Below, one piece after another: positions 49,541 to 59,276 of a DNA stretch of 64,000 nucleotides. A program made the translations under genes and the position numbers. Numbering within the stretch: position 1 is the first letter of the stretch; each line of letters opens with the position of its first letter. Location: NCBI RefSeq assembly GCF_019511645.1, contig NZ_JAEUAX010000006.1, positions 124,001 through 188,000 on the forward strand. Direction: 5' to 3'. The notes beneath the pieces are model-generated. The model had not been told where the DNA came from and ran no database searches. It saw only the letters and a program-made list of their open reading frames with translations. Source of the stretch: Microbacterium ureisolvens (GTDB lineage: Bacteria; Actinomycetota; Actinomycetes; Actinomycetales; Microbacteriaceae).

Positions 49541-50365
49541 TCAGCGCTGTGCCCGGCTGCGCGCCACGACGAGACCGGATGCTGCCACCGCTGCGGCGAC
49601 CGCGATCCCGCCGAGCACCCACATCGACTGCAGGAGCTGGTCGCGCTCCGCGAGCTGGCCGCCGGTGCCGGAGTTCACGCCGTCGGGAGCGGAGTGCAGG
49701 CCGGTGACCGTCTGCACGGCGAGCTTCAGGTTCTTCTTGTCGAGGCTCCCCCACGCGTAGACGACGGTGAGCGCGCCCTCCTGCACGTCGACGGGTGCGG
49801 GTCCGATGAGGGGCTCGGTCGTCCCCGCTGCGGCTACTGACGCCTCGATGGTTCCCGGGGCGAGGTTCAGCGTCGCCTCGTCGGGATTGGCGAGGCCTTG
49901 GATCACGGCCGTTCCGCCCGCGAGCACGTCGACCGGGGGCGCCGCTGCGTCGTGCCGAACCGTGAGTCGCCCCTGCCCCGCCGCGGTCGGCGACGTGTCG
50001 TTGACATACGGGGTGACCGTCGGCGAGCCCGACGCGTTGAGGTGTGCGACGGCCGTGTAGTTCTTGCCTGCTTCGAGCGTCAGCGTCACCGGGCCGAGCA
50101 CCGGCGCGCTGGCGTCCGTGGCGTCGGTCGCCGTGAGTGCGACCTCGTAGGCGCCCGCGGGCAGATCAAGGGGCCCCGCCAGGTCGCCCGGCTGGAAGTC
50201 GTCGATGGTGAGCTCGCCGTTGACGTAGACGTCGACAGGAGTGTCGGGGATGCCGTGCAGCACCGAGAGCACGGCGTTGCCGGACGTGGCTGCCGTTGCG
50301 GGGGCGCCCAGGCTGAGGGCGGCGACGATGCCGGCGGCGAGTCCCGCGAGAACCTTCTTTCGCAT
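49541..50365 (-). CDS. DUF4397 surface protein with tail-anchor
   Basis: A 274-residue exported protein: signal peptide (VLAGLAAGIVAALSLGAPATAA), then two DUF4397 beta domains. The first has VLHGIPDTPVDVYVNGELTIDDF, the second VRHDAAAPPVDVLAGGTAVIQGL. A C-terminal tail has NSGTGG, a hydrophobic helix (MWVLGGIAVAAAVAASGLVVA) and basic RSRAQR. That layout is a sortase sorting signal in form, but LPxTG is absent. The gene precedes the class F sortase by 11 bases and has a SigK-like promoter upstream, so the two are probably made together. The function of DUF4397 is unknown. Confidence 0.9.
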   Translation of the reverse strand: MRKKVLAGLAAGIVAALSLGAPATAATSGNAVLSVLHGIPDTPVDVYVNGELTIDDFQPGDLAGPLDLPAGAYEVALTATDATDASAPVLGPVTLTLEAGKNYTAVAHLNASGSPTVTPYVNDTSPTAAGQGRLTVRHDAAAPPVDVLAGGTAVIQGLANPDEATLNLAPGTIEASVAAAGTTEPLIGPAPVDVQEGALTVVYAWGSLDKKNLKLAVQTVTGLHSAPDGVNSGTGGQLAERDQLLQSMWVLGGIAVAAAVAASGLVVARSRAQR

Positions 50366-50412
50366 GGTGTTCCTCCTTCTGCGGGCGGCTCTGTCGCCGC
50401 CGTGTGAAGAGT

Positions 50413-50441
50413 GATTCCGGCGGGAATGGGAGTTCGGATGC
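50413..50441 (-). promoter_or_regulatory. SigK-like promoter of the DUF4397-sortase genes
   Basis: On the minus strand GCATCC (50441-50436), a 16-base spacer, then CGGAATC (50419-50413). This is the same spacing and -35 as the fasciclin promoter. AACTCC follows the -35 in both, one base further away here. Confidence 0.5.
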
Positions 50442-50544
50442 AGAGCGAGGAGATTTCTCGACCGCCGCGGTCATCGCCGTGGTGGGCGTCGGTCGCGAGT
50501 CTCGGGCGTGTGCCTCGCCGCTCACGAGCACGCCATCGCCCGCG

Positions 50545-52038
50545 TCAGGCTCGCGGTGTCGGTGGAACGGAGAGTTCGCTGATCGTCACATCACGGAAGA
50601 CCGCAGTCGCGCCGCGCGCGAAGAGTCGGATCCCGTCATCTCCGGGGGCCGGAAAGACGCGGTGCGACTGCACGCTCCGGCCGTTGTCCACGAACAGCTC
50701 GACGCTCGTCCGATCGACCAGGAGACGGATCCCCACGCGCCCGGTTGACGGGTCGAACGCCGCTTGTGTGCGGCCCCGCGTGGGGTTGACGGTCAGCGTT
50801 CGGTCCAGATAGGCGTGCGGACCGGACAGGTTGAGCCCGGCGGCGACGAAGCGCGACCCGCCGACGGCGCGACACACCTCGAAGCCGATGTCGCCGGTGT
50901 GGTCTGCGGCCTCGGTATTCCACTGGATCTCGCAGCTCAGGTCGTACGCGGACGCGCGGATGCCGAGATCGAGGTCGCCGTCGACCTCCACATCACCGAG
51001 GCGGTGCGTGCGAGTGGCGTATCCCGTCAGCGCAGCGGTGGGAGTGGCGGCGAGGGCGTATCCGTCGTACTCGCGCACCAGCCGGAGGTCTCGGACGATC
51101 ATGTCGTCGCCGTTGTAGCCGTCGGTCACGAGGGTAGGGGTGTTGTGAGGGTAGTCCCAGAAGTTCGCCCAGCCGATGACGTGGCGAAGGGAGGCGTCTT
51201 CCTCGCCGGAAGCGTCGTGGTGGGGGTAGGTGACGGCGCCGTAGAAATCGAAGCCCCAGTCGAGCCAACGGGGCTCATGCGCATCGGGAAGGAATCGACT
51301 GCCGTCGAAGGCGCCCGTCCAGTAGGCGTAGGTGGCGGGAAGGCCGCGGTGTTTCGCGTTGGCGCTGACCCCCAGAACCCAGCGCGACGATCCGTCGTCG
51401 GCGGTCATCTCGAAGATGTCCGGGCACTCGAGCAGTCCCAGGTCGCCGCGGGCGTACTCGCCGACCCGCGTCCACGTGGCGAGATCGGGCGACGCGTAGA
51501 AGCCGAGGCGGTCGCCCTCGGCAAGGGCCATGAACCACCGGTCGCGGCTGCTGTCCCAGATCACCTTCGGGTCGCGGAACTCGGTGCGCTCCGGGTCGGC
51601 CAGCACGGGGTCGTTCGCGCCGGGCCGGAAGGATCGGCCGCCGTCGGTGGAGTACCAGATGTACTGCGCCTGGCCTCCCTCCGGCACCTGGTCGACCCGG
51701 GCCTGCGTGACCACGGCGACCACGGCTCCGCGTCCGAAGCCGGCGGTGTCCTCGGTGTCGATGACGAGCGATCCCGACCAGCAGTCACCGTTGCCGTTGG
51801 TGAACTTCTCGACGGCGACGCCGTGATCGACGAAGCTCACGTGGTCCCGGGTGGTGGCCCGGCGCCATGAGGTGCCGATGCCGCCGGCGAGGTAGTCCGC
51901 GTTGTACAGGTAGTAGTAGTGATATTCACCGTCGACGAAGATCGGCCGCTGCGGGTCGTTCTTCCAGTTGTCGGGCACGCTGAAATGAAACTCGGGCCGC
52001 ATGGTGCGCACCGCCGGCTGCCCTGGGCCGATGCTCAT
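50545..52038 (-). CDS. GH32 family beta-fructosidase (second)
   Basis: A 497-residue glycoside hydrolase family 32 enzyme with five-blade propeller and beta-sandwich. The nucleophile is Asp28 in NWKNDPQRPIF, the transition-state stabiliser lies in FRDPKVIW (154-161) and the acid/base Glu204 in LECPDIFEMT. The C-terminal sandwich has RLLVDRTSVELFVDNGRSVQSHRVFP. No signal peptide is present, so it acts on imported sugars. WKNDPQ instead of WMNDPNG suggests levanase/inulinase-like substrates rather than sucrose. Its ATG overlaps the previous GH32 stop by ATGA. It is the last gene of the operon that starts with LacI. Confidence 0.94.
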   Translation of the reverse strand: MSIGPGQPAVRTMRPEFHFSVPDNWKNDPQRPIFVDGEYHYYYLYNADYLAGGIGTSWRRATTRDHVSFVDHGVAVEKFTNGNGDCWSGSLVIDTEDTAGFGRGAVVAVVTQARVDQVPEGGQAQYIWYSTDGGRSFRPGANDPVLADPERTEFRDPKVIWDSSRDRWFMALAEGDRLGFYASPDLATWTRVGEYARGDLGLLECPDIFEMTADDGSSRWVLGVSANAKHRGLPATYAYWTGAFDGSRFLPDAHEPRWLDWGFDFYGAVTYPHHDASGEEDASLRHVIGWANFWDYPHNTPTLVTDGYNGDDMIVRDLRLVREYDGYALAATPTAALTGYATRTHRLGDVEVDGDLDLGIRASAYDLSCEIQWNTEAADHTGDIGFEVCRAVGGSRFVAAGLNLSGPHAYLDRTLTVNPTRGRTQAAFDPSTGRVGIRLLVDRTSVELFVDNGRSVQSHRVFPAPGDDGIRLFARGATAVFRDVTISELSVPPTPRA

Positions 52039-53534
52039 GCGCCGGCCGCCGCCGCCGCGTCCCGTGCGACCGTGTGCATGGACCAGACGCGCAGCTGCGC
52101 CGGGACGCCATCCCCGGACAGGCGGATGCCGAGGGCGTCCGGGCGGGTCGGGTACACGCGCGTCGTCAGCGGGACTCCGCCTGCGAAGACTTCGAGCGCC
52201 GAATGATCCACGAGGATCCGCACGTCCAGGCGGCCGTCGGCTTGGACGGGCACCTCCCCCGCGCGCGGGCTCGCGTCGACCGCGGGGTCCAGGCTCGACC
52301 GCGTGCGGTCGAGCGTCAGCTCGGCGCGATCGCCGTGTCGCTGCAGGTGCAGGTGCGTTCGCTCGGCGTCGTCGTCGGTGGCCCGCAGGGCGATCGTGAC
52401 GGCACCGCCGTGGGGAAGCGTCAGCCGCAGCTCGAGATCGAGCTCGTCCCCACGGACGACTTCCACCGATTCCGCGCTCAGCACCGACGAGAAGGACACC
52501 AGCTGCTCGTCGCGCAGTGCGTCGACCTCGGGAGCCGGCGCCTGGCGGAGGGACCCATCGGGAGCGGCCGTCACCACGCGCGGCAGCGACATGACCCCCG
52601 ACCACCCCGCCGCGACGGCGGCACTGTCGGGTCGCCCTTCCTGCAACCACCCGAACATGAGGCGCCGGCCCGACTCGTCGCGCATCGACTGGGGCGCGTA
52701 GAAATAGCGTCCGCCCAGATCGAGGCGATGCAGCGCCGCGGGGACGAAGCGGTCGCCCTCGTACCGGCCGGACCAGTAGAGCGGGTGGTGGGTGACACCG
52801 TCGTCCCACGCCGAGAACACGAGGATGTCGCGGTGCGCGCCGTCCTCCCCGCCCACCCGGAACAGGTCGACGCACTCCCACATGGTGCCGGTCCAGTCGG
52901 GAGCGCCCGCCTCGCCCGCCGCGCTGTCGCCGACCAGCAACGGCCCGACGTACGCCCATTCGCGCAGGTCGGTGGACTCGTACAGGAACGCCGTTCCCCC
53001 CTGGCCGCGGATGCCGGAGCCGATCAGCTGGCGCCAGGCGTCGCCTTCGCGCCACACGCAGTGGTCACGGAAGGCCGTGACCTCGACGTCTGCGGGCGGC
53101 GCCGCGATCACCGGGTTCTCGGCAATCTTGGTCCACTCGACGAGATCCGGCGAACCTGTCGCCACGCACGGCAGCTCCCTCTCACCGTGCCGACCGGAGT
53201 ACACGATCGTGGGGGTGTCGCCGTCGTACACGAGCACGCCGGACCAGCACCCGTCGACGTCGGGGCCGTCGCTCGGGGTCAGCGCGATGGGCAGGTCGCG
53301 CCAGTGCACCAGGTCGGTGCTGACGGCGTGCCCCCAGTGGATGCGGTGGTGGAGGGGCTCGTATGGGTTGAACTGGTAGAAGAGGTGGTACTCGCCGTCA
53401 CGCTGGGTGAGGCCGTTGGGGTCGTTGAGCCATCCCGCCGGCGCGGTGAAGTGGTAGACGGGACGGTGCGGGTCGGCGGCGGCGCGCGCGATCAGCTCGG
53501 CCGGGACGAGCGTGGACGTGGATGTCGCGGTCAT
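52035..53534 (-). CDS. GH32 family beta-fructosidase (first)
   Basis: A 499-residue GH32 enzyme: nucleophile Asp38 in GWLNDPNGL, RDP-equivalent AFRDHCVW (154-161, Pro replaced by His) and acid/base Glu220 in MWECVDLF (the ECP motif reads ECV). The aspartate and glutamate needed for catalysis are kept. The C-terminal sandwich has RILVDHSALEVFAGG. There is no signal peptide. WLNDPNG resembles sucrose-6-phosphate hydrolase/beta-fructosidase types, different from its neighbour, so the two probably split substrates by chain length. Both ends overlap neighbouring genes by ATGA. ATG 53534 is the coupled start. Confidence 0.94.
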   Translation of the reverse strand: MTATSTSTLVPAELIARAAADPHRPVYHFTAPAGWLNDPNGLTQRDGEYHLFYQFNPYEPLHHRIHWGHAVSTDLVHWRDLPIALTPSDGPDVDGCWSGVLVYDGDTPTIVYSGRHGERELPCVATGSPDLVEWTKIAENPVIAAPPADVEVTAFRDHCVWREGDAWRQLIGSGIRGQGGTAFLYESTDLREWAYVGPLLVGDSAAGEAGAPDWTGTMWECVDLFRVGGEDGAHRDILVFSAWDDGVTHHPLYWSGRYEGDRFVPAALHRLDLGGRYFYAPQSMRDESGRRLMFGWLQEGRPDSAAVAAGWSGVMSLPRVVTAAPDGSLRQAPAPEVDALRDEQLVSFSSVLSAESVEVVRGDELDLELRLTLPHGGAVTIALRATDDDAERTHLHLQRHGDRAELTLDRTRSSLDPAVDASPRAGEVPVQADGRLDVRILVDHSALEVFAGGVPLTTRVYPTRPDALGIRLSGDGVPAQLRVWSMHTVARDAAAAAGA

Positions 53535-54561
53535 GCGGCAGGGCTCTCTTCGAGGTCGTCGGACGGTTCCAGGGCGGTGCCGGGCGCATCGGAGGGTGGA
53601 GCGTAGAGCCCGCACCGCACCCAGTGCTCGGGCCGCTCACTGACGTGATGGAAGACCGGCTTCGCGTCGGAGCACGACTCGGCGGCGGTATGGGCCAGCG
53701 CGCAGGAAGACGGCGCCAGCACCTGCCGGCGGAGGCGAGCGCGTTCGACCGGGTCGAACGGCCGCGTGCGATGGGGGTCGGGCACGGCGGAGATCAGCAG
53801 CCGCGTGTACGGGTGCTGCGGGTTCGCGAGCAGCTCCATCGCGTCGCCGCCCTCGACGAACTCGCCCGCGAACATGACGACGATGCGGTCGGCGAGGTAG
53901 CGCGCCGAGGCGAGATCGTGCGTGATGTAGAGCATCGAGATGCCCTGCTCCTCGCAGAGCGTTCTCATGAGGTTCAGCACCCCGATGCGCACCGACACGT
54001 CGAGCATCGACGTGGGCTCATCAGCCAGGATCAGCCGCGGGTTCACGGCGAGCGCGCGGGCGATGGCGATGCGCTGGCGCTGTCCGCCGGAGAGCTCGTG
54101 GGGGTAGCGCTCCAGCATCTCGGCGGGAAGACCCACCTTCTGCATCAGTCGCTGCTTGGCCTGCTCCATGGCGGCGCGTCCGGACGCGGCGCCGTGGATG
54201 CGCAGCGGACGCTCGAGGAAGTGGCCCACACGGTGCACCGGGTTCAGTGAGCCGAAGGGGTCTTGGAAGATCATCTGCACGGCCGAGCGGTACTCCCGGG
54301 TCGCTCGTCGCTTCGAGGTCGCCATGACGTCTTCGCCCTCGAAGAGGAAGGTGCCCGCCGACGGCTGCTCCAGTCGCGCGAGGCACCGGGCGAGGGTGGA
54401 CTTGCCGCTCCCGGACTCGCCGACCAGCGCGACGATCTCACCGTGCGCGATGTCGAGGTCGACGCCGCCGAGGGCGCGCACCCGCTTGCGGGAGAGCGTC
54501 CCCCCGATGGTGAAGGTCTTCTCGAGTCCGCGTGTCGAGAGCACGGGGGTGTCGTGTGGGG

Positions 54562-54565
<4 letters not shown>
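53531..54565 (-). CDS. OppF-like ABC transporter ATPase
   Basis: A 344-residue ATPase of the oligopeptide/dipeptide importer family: Walker A GESGSGKST, Q-loop IFQDPFGSLNP, signature LSGGQRQRIAIARAL, Walker B LILADEPTSMLD and switch His ITHDL. The C-terminal OppF extension (NPQHPYTRLLISAVPDPHR) includes cysteines at SSCALA, ESCSD and RCGLY, which in this family can bind an iron-sulfur cluster. It is coupled by ATGA to the OppD-like gene and to the first GH32 gene, tying the importer to fructan use. Confidence 0.95.
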
Positions 54566-55475
<910 letters not shown>

Positions 55476-55479
<4 letters not shown>

Positions 55480-56486
55480 CGTGCCGCCTCCTTCCCCGTG
55501 CGGGCGGCGACGCGCGTCGGTGCGTCGGGGGTGGTGCGGCGGCGCGGCCGGCGCAGGCGCGGGTTCGTCGTCTCGTCGACGCCGTAGTTGACCAGCGCCA
55601 GGGCGAAGGCTACGAGCGCGATGCACACCCCGGGCGGGACGAAGACCCACCAGGCGCCCGTCAAGAGGGCGCCGTCGTTGCTTGCCCAGTACAGGTTCGT
55701 CCCCCAGCTGACGGTGCTGATGTCGCCGAGTCCGAGGAACTCCAGACCCGCCTGGGCGCCGATGCCGAAGATGACGCACGCGAGGAACGTGCTCATGACG
55801 ATCGACGCCATGTTGGGCAGCATCTCGCGGAACATGATGCGCAGCCCGCCCTCCCCGGTGACCTGCGCGGCCGAGACGAAGTCCTTGCCGCGGATCGACA
55901 TCGCCTGCGAGCGCAGCACGCGGGCGGAGCCGGCCCAGCCCGTGATGACGAGCACCAGGATGACGGTGCCGAGGCCCTGCGGCAGGAACGCGGCGAGGAT
56001 GACGAGCAGCGGCAGCCCGGGAAGCAACAGGAACACGTTGGTCACGAGCGACAGCAGGTTGTCGATCGTGCGGCCGAGGTATGCCGACGCCAATCCGACG
56101 AGGAGGCCGACGAAGGTGGCGGCGATGCCGACCGTGAATCCGACGAACAGCGATGAGCGGGCGCCCCAGACGTTGAGGGCGAAGACGTCCTGCCCCTTCG
56201 CAGTGGTGCCGAGCCAGTGCTCGGCGGACGGGGGCTGGGAGCCGATGCCCTGGATCAGGGTGGGGTCGCCCGGAGCGATGACCGGGGCGAAGATCGCCAT
56301 GAGCGCGAAGAGCACCAGGATGACGACGCCCGAGAGGGACTTCCCGTTGCCGAGGAGGCCCCGGAGGAGCCCTCCCCCGCCGCGTCGGCGGCGGGGAGGC
56401 GGGGCGGCGACGACCTCACCGTCGGGACCGGGAGGCGAGCCGAGATCGAGTTCGGCCATGACGCGAGGATCTTGCGCGAGTGACAT
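55476..56486 (-). CDS. DppC-like ABC transporter permease
   Basis: A 336-residue membrane protein. A cytoplasmic Pro/Arg/Gly-rich N terminus leads to the first helix (GVVILVLFALMAIFAPVIAPGDP), then the OppC-N pattern HWLGTTAKGQDVFALNVWGARSSLFVG. The EAA-like loop is KDFVSAAQVTGEGGLRIMFREMLPN, contacting the ATPases. About six helices are visible. It forms the importer channel with the DppB-like permease 14 bases upstream. Confidence 0.95.
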
Positions 56487-56500
56487 GTCGCACCCTCCGT

Positions 56501-57478
56501 TCAGCTCACGCGTACGCGCGGATCGAGGCGCACGTACACGATGTCGACGAGGAAGTTGGCGATCAGCACGGCCGTGGTGATCGTGAGGAAGAGTCCCTGC
56601 ATGAGGGGGTAATCGAGGTTCTGCACCGCGGCGAGCAGCGTGTAGCCGACGCCCGGGTAGGCGAAGACGACCTCGGTGAGCAGCGCGCCGCCGACCACGA
56701 AGCCGAGCGACATGCCGAACGCGGTGACGGACGGCAGCAGCGCGTTGCGGGCCGCGTACTGCATCATGACGCGGTTCGGGCGCAGGCCCTTCGCCTCGGC
56801 CATGACGATGTAGTCCTCGGCGTTCGTGGCGATCATCGTGTTGCGCATGCCGAGCATCCAGCCGCCGATCGAGACGAGCACGATCGACGTCGCGGGCAGG
56901 ATCAGGTGATACGCGACGTCGCCGACGAAGGCCAGCGAGAACTCGGGCACGGTGCCCACCTCGTACGCGTGCCTCAGCGGGAACGCCTGGAGCGTGACCC
57001 CGAAGAGGTACAGCAGCCCCATCGCGAGCCAGAAGTAGGGGAACGAGCCGATGAAGATCAGCACCGGAGGCACGACGGAGTCGAGGATGCCGCCACGGCG
57101 CCAGGCCGCCAGGATGCCGAGCACGTTGCCGATGACGACAGCGACGATCAGCGACACGAAGCCGAGCAGCAGCGTCCAGCCGAGCACGCTCGAGATCACG
57201 TCGATCACCGGTGTCGGGAACCGCGAGATCGAGAATCCCAGGTTTCCGGAGAAGATCTGGCCGAGGTAGCGCAGGTACTGCTCCCACAGCGGGGCGTCGC
57301 TCAGGCCGAACGTCTCGCGCAGCGCCTCGATCTGCTCGGGGCGGATCTGCCCCTGCAGCCGCGCGACCATACGCGAGACGGGGTCTCCGGGCATGAACCG
57401 CGGAAGGAAGAAGTTGAGGGTGATCGATACCCAGAACGCGACGAGGTAGAAACCGAGCCGTCGCAGTATGTAGCCCAT
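56501..57478 (-). CDS. DppB-like ABC transporter permease
   Basis: A 325-residue membrane protein with the DppB/OppB start (ILRRLGFYLVAFWVSITLNFFLPRFMPGDP) and about six helices. The coupling loop is EDYIVMAEAKGLRPNRVMMQYAARNALLP. GALLTEVVFAYPGVGYTLLAAVQNLDYPLMQG is the usual conserved block. It lies 62 bases after the binding-protein gene, with a strong stem-loop between them that would let the binding protein be made in excess. Confidence 0.95.
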   Translation of the reverse strand: MGYILRRLGFYLVAFWVSITLNFFLPRFMPGDPVSRMVARLQGQIRPEQIEALRETFGLSDAPLWEQYLRYLGQIFSGNLGFSISRFPTPVIDVISSVLGWTLLLGFVSLIVAVVIGNVLGILAAWRRGGILDSVVPPVLIFIGSFPYFWLAMGLLYLFGVTLQAFPLRHAYEVGTVPEFSLAFVGDVAYHLILPATSIVLVSIGGWMLGMRNTMIATNAEDYIVMAEAKGLRPNRVMMQYAARNALLPSVTAFGMSLGFVVGGALLTEVVFAYPGVGYTLLAAVQNLDYPLMQGLFLTITTAVLIANFLVDIVYVRLDPRVRVS

Positions 57479-57492
57479 GATGAGTCTCCACG

Positions 57493-57532
57493 GTCGTCCT
57501 GCTGCACCGCACGGGCGGCGCAGCAGGACGAC
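57493..57532 (-). terminator. Intercistronic stem-loop after the binding-protein gene
   Basis: A perfect 13-bp stem (57493-57505 with 57520-57532) with a 14-base loop fills the gap between the binding protein and the first permease. It is probably an mRNA-stabilising or partial-termination element, not an operon end. Confidence 0.65.
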
Positions 57533-57540
57533 ACGATGTG

Positions 57541-59211
57541 TCAGTCGGCGACGACCGGTTCGAGGCTGGTCAGGATCAGCACGGCGGTGCGCGAGCGCAC
57601 GCCACCCAGGGGTGCGTACGGGTCGTCCTCCGTCGGCCAGCCCGTGAAGCGCAGGGTGCTGGCGGCGCCGAACTCCGGTCCGGGGAACAGCGTCGCCACC
57701 GGGGCCACCTCGGCGAACAGAGCCTGAAGATCGTTCATGATCGACTGCTGCTCGGCCTCGTCGGAGCTCGCGGCGAACTGCGCGAGCAGCGCGTCGGCCT
57801 CCGGGTTGCCGTAGCGGTGATAGTTGTCGAACGACTGCTCACCGACCGGCTTGACCGTCTCGGTCGACATCACACCGCGGTAGAACTGGTACGGCGTGGG
57901 GGCATTGGCGCTCCACACGATGCCCGAGTCGAAGGTGCCGTTCTCATACGAGGCGACGACATCGCCCCAGTCCTTCGCCGCGACCGTGACAGTCACGCCC
58001 AGCTCGGCGAGGTTCTGCGAGATGACGTTGCCGACCGACACCCAGTCGCTCGAGGTCGAGCCGACAGAGAAGTCGAAGGCGAACGGCGTCCCATCGGGGA
58101 GCACGCGCGTGCCGTCGGCGGCGAGCGTGATGCCCGCGGCATCCAACAGCTCACCGGCACCCTCGAGGTCGCGCTCGGTCCACGTGCACGAATCGACGAC
58201 GGCCTCGTCACGCCATGCATCGTATGAACCCGAGAGACCGGTGCAGTCGGCGGGGTGCGTGTAGCCCTGCATGCCGATCTCGGTGACCTGCTCGCGGTCG
58301 ACCGCCATCGACAGCGCCTTGCGCACGTTCGCGTCGTCGAACGGGGCCTTGGTGGTGTTGAACTGCCAGTTGATCATCGACCCGGTCGTCGGGAACCAGT
58401 AGAACCGGTGCTCCGGGTCCTTCGCGACGTACGCCTCGTCGATGTTGGGGATGAACTGCGGAGCCCAGTCGACGTCGCCGTTGGCGGCGGCGAGGTTCGC
58501 GCCGTCGTTGCCGGCGAACGCCAGCATGCGGATGCCTTCGATCCGCTGCTTCTCGGGCTGCCAGTAGTTCGGGTTCTTGCCCAGGTCGAAGGACTGCGCC
58601 TGGAAGTTGGTGATCTCGGTGTACGGGCCGGTGCCCACGGGCTCTTCGTTTGCGAACTTGGTCGGGTCGTCGACGTCGTTCCAGATGTGCGCGGGAGCGA
58701 TGACCTGCTGACCGATGTCGAGCAGCGCGGGCGAGAACGGCTCGGTGAAGTCGAACTGCACCGTGAGCGGGTCGACCGCCGTCACCGACTCGATGTAGTC
58801 GAACCCGCCGCGCACCTCGCGCTGCAGGTCGAACGAGACCACGACGTCGTCGGCGACGAGAGGCTCGCCGTCGGACCACTTCACGCCCTCGCGCAGGTGG
58901 TACGTGATGCCCATGCTGTCTGGCGCGACCTCCCACTCGGTCGCCAGCCACGGGGTGGTCGAGCCGTCGGCGGGGTTGTAGACGAGCATCGACTCGTAGA
59001 TGGCCACGTGGGTCATCGGGAAGTCGGGGTTGGCGAACGGGTTGAAGTTGCGGTCGAACGTCCCCATGTCCTCACGGGGGATGGTCAACAGCTGCGAGCC
59101 GTCGAGCGAGTCGGCGGGTTCGCCTCCGCCGGCGCTGCAGCCGGAGAGAGCGAGTGCTGCCGCGGCCGCCAGGGCGGCGGCGATCAGCACCGCTTTGCGG
59201 TGAACTGTCAT
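57541..59211 (-). CDS. Extracellular solute-binding lipoprotein, oligopeptide-binding family (SBP_bac_5)
   Basis: A 556-residue lipoprotein: signal peptide with lipobox ALSGC, then the SBP_bac_5 fold with YESMLVYNPADGSTTPWLATEW, ITYHLREGVKWSDGEPLVADDVVVSF (in parts) and NTTKAPFDDANVRKALSMAVDREQV. These are cluster C binding proteins, which carry peptides but in several bacteria and Thermotogales bind oligosaccharides. Context with two GH32 enzymes and LacI indicates beta-fructo-oligosaccharides. ATG 59211 follows AAAGGAA. It comes 65 bases after the LacI gene in the same direction. Confidence 0.94.
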   Translation of the reverse strand: MTVHRKAVLIAAALAAAAALALSGCSAGGGEPADSLDGSQLLTIPREDMGTFDRNFNPFANPDFPMTHVAIYESMLVYNPADGSTTPWLATEWEVAPDSMGITYHLREGVKWSDGEPLVADDVVVSFDLQREVRGGFDYIESVTAVDPLTVQFDFTEPFSPALLDIGQQVIAPAHIWNDVDDPTKFANEEPVGTGPYTEITNFQAQSFDLGKNPNYWQPEKQRIEGIRMLAFAGNDGANLAAANGDVDWAPQFIPNIDEAYVAKDPEHRFYWFPTTGSMINWQFNTTKAPFDDANVRKALSMAVDREQVTEIGMQGYTHPADCTGLSGSYDAWRDEAVVDSCTWTERDLEGAGELLDAAGITLAADGTRVLPDGTPFAFDFSVGSTSSDWVSVGNVISQNLAELGVTVTVAAKDWGDVVASYENGTFDSGIVWSANAPTPYQFYRGVMSTETVKPVGEQSFDNYHRYGNPEADALLAQFAASSDEAEQQSIMNDLQALFAEVAPVATLFPGPEFGAASTLRFTGWPTEDDPYAPLGGVRSRTAVLILTSLEPVVAD

Positions 59212-59276
59212 GATGAGGGTGTTCCTTTCTTCTTCGTTGAAGCCGAAGGGGGCTGCGCGTCGGACGAGATGTCCAG

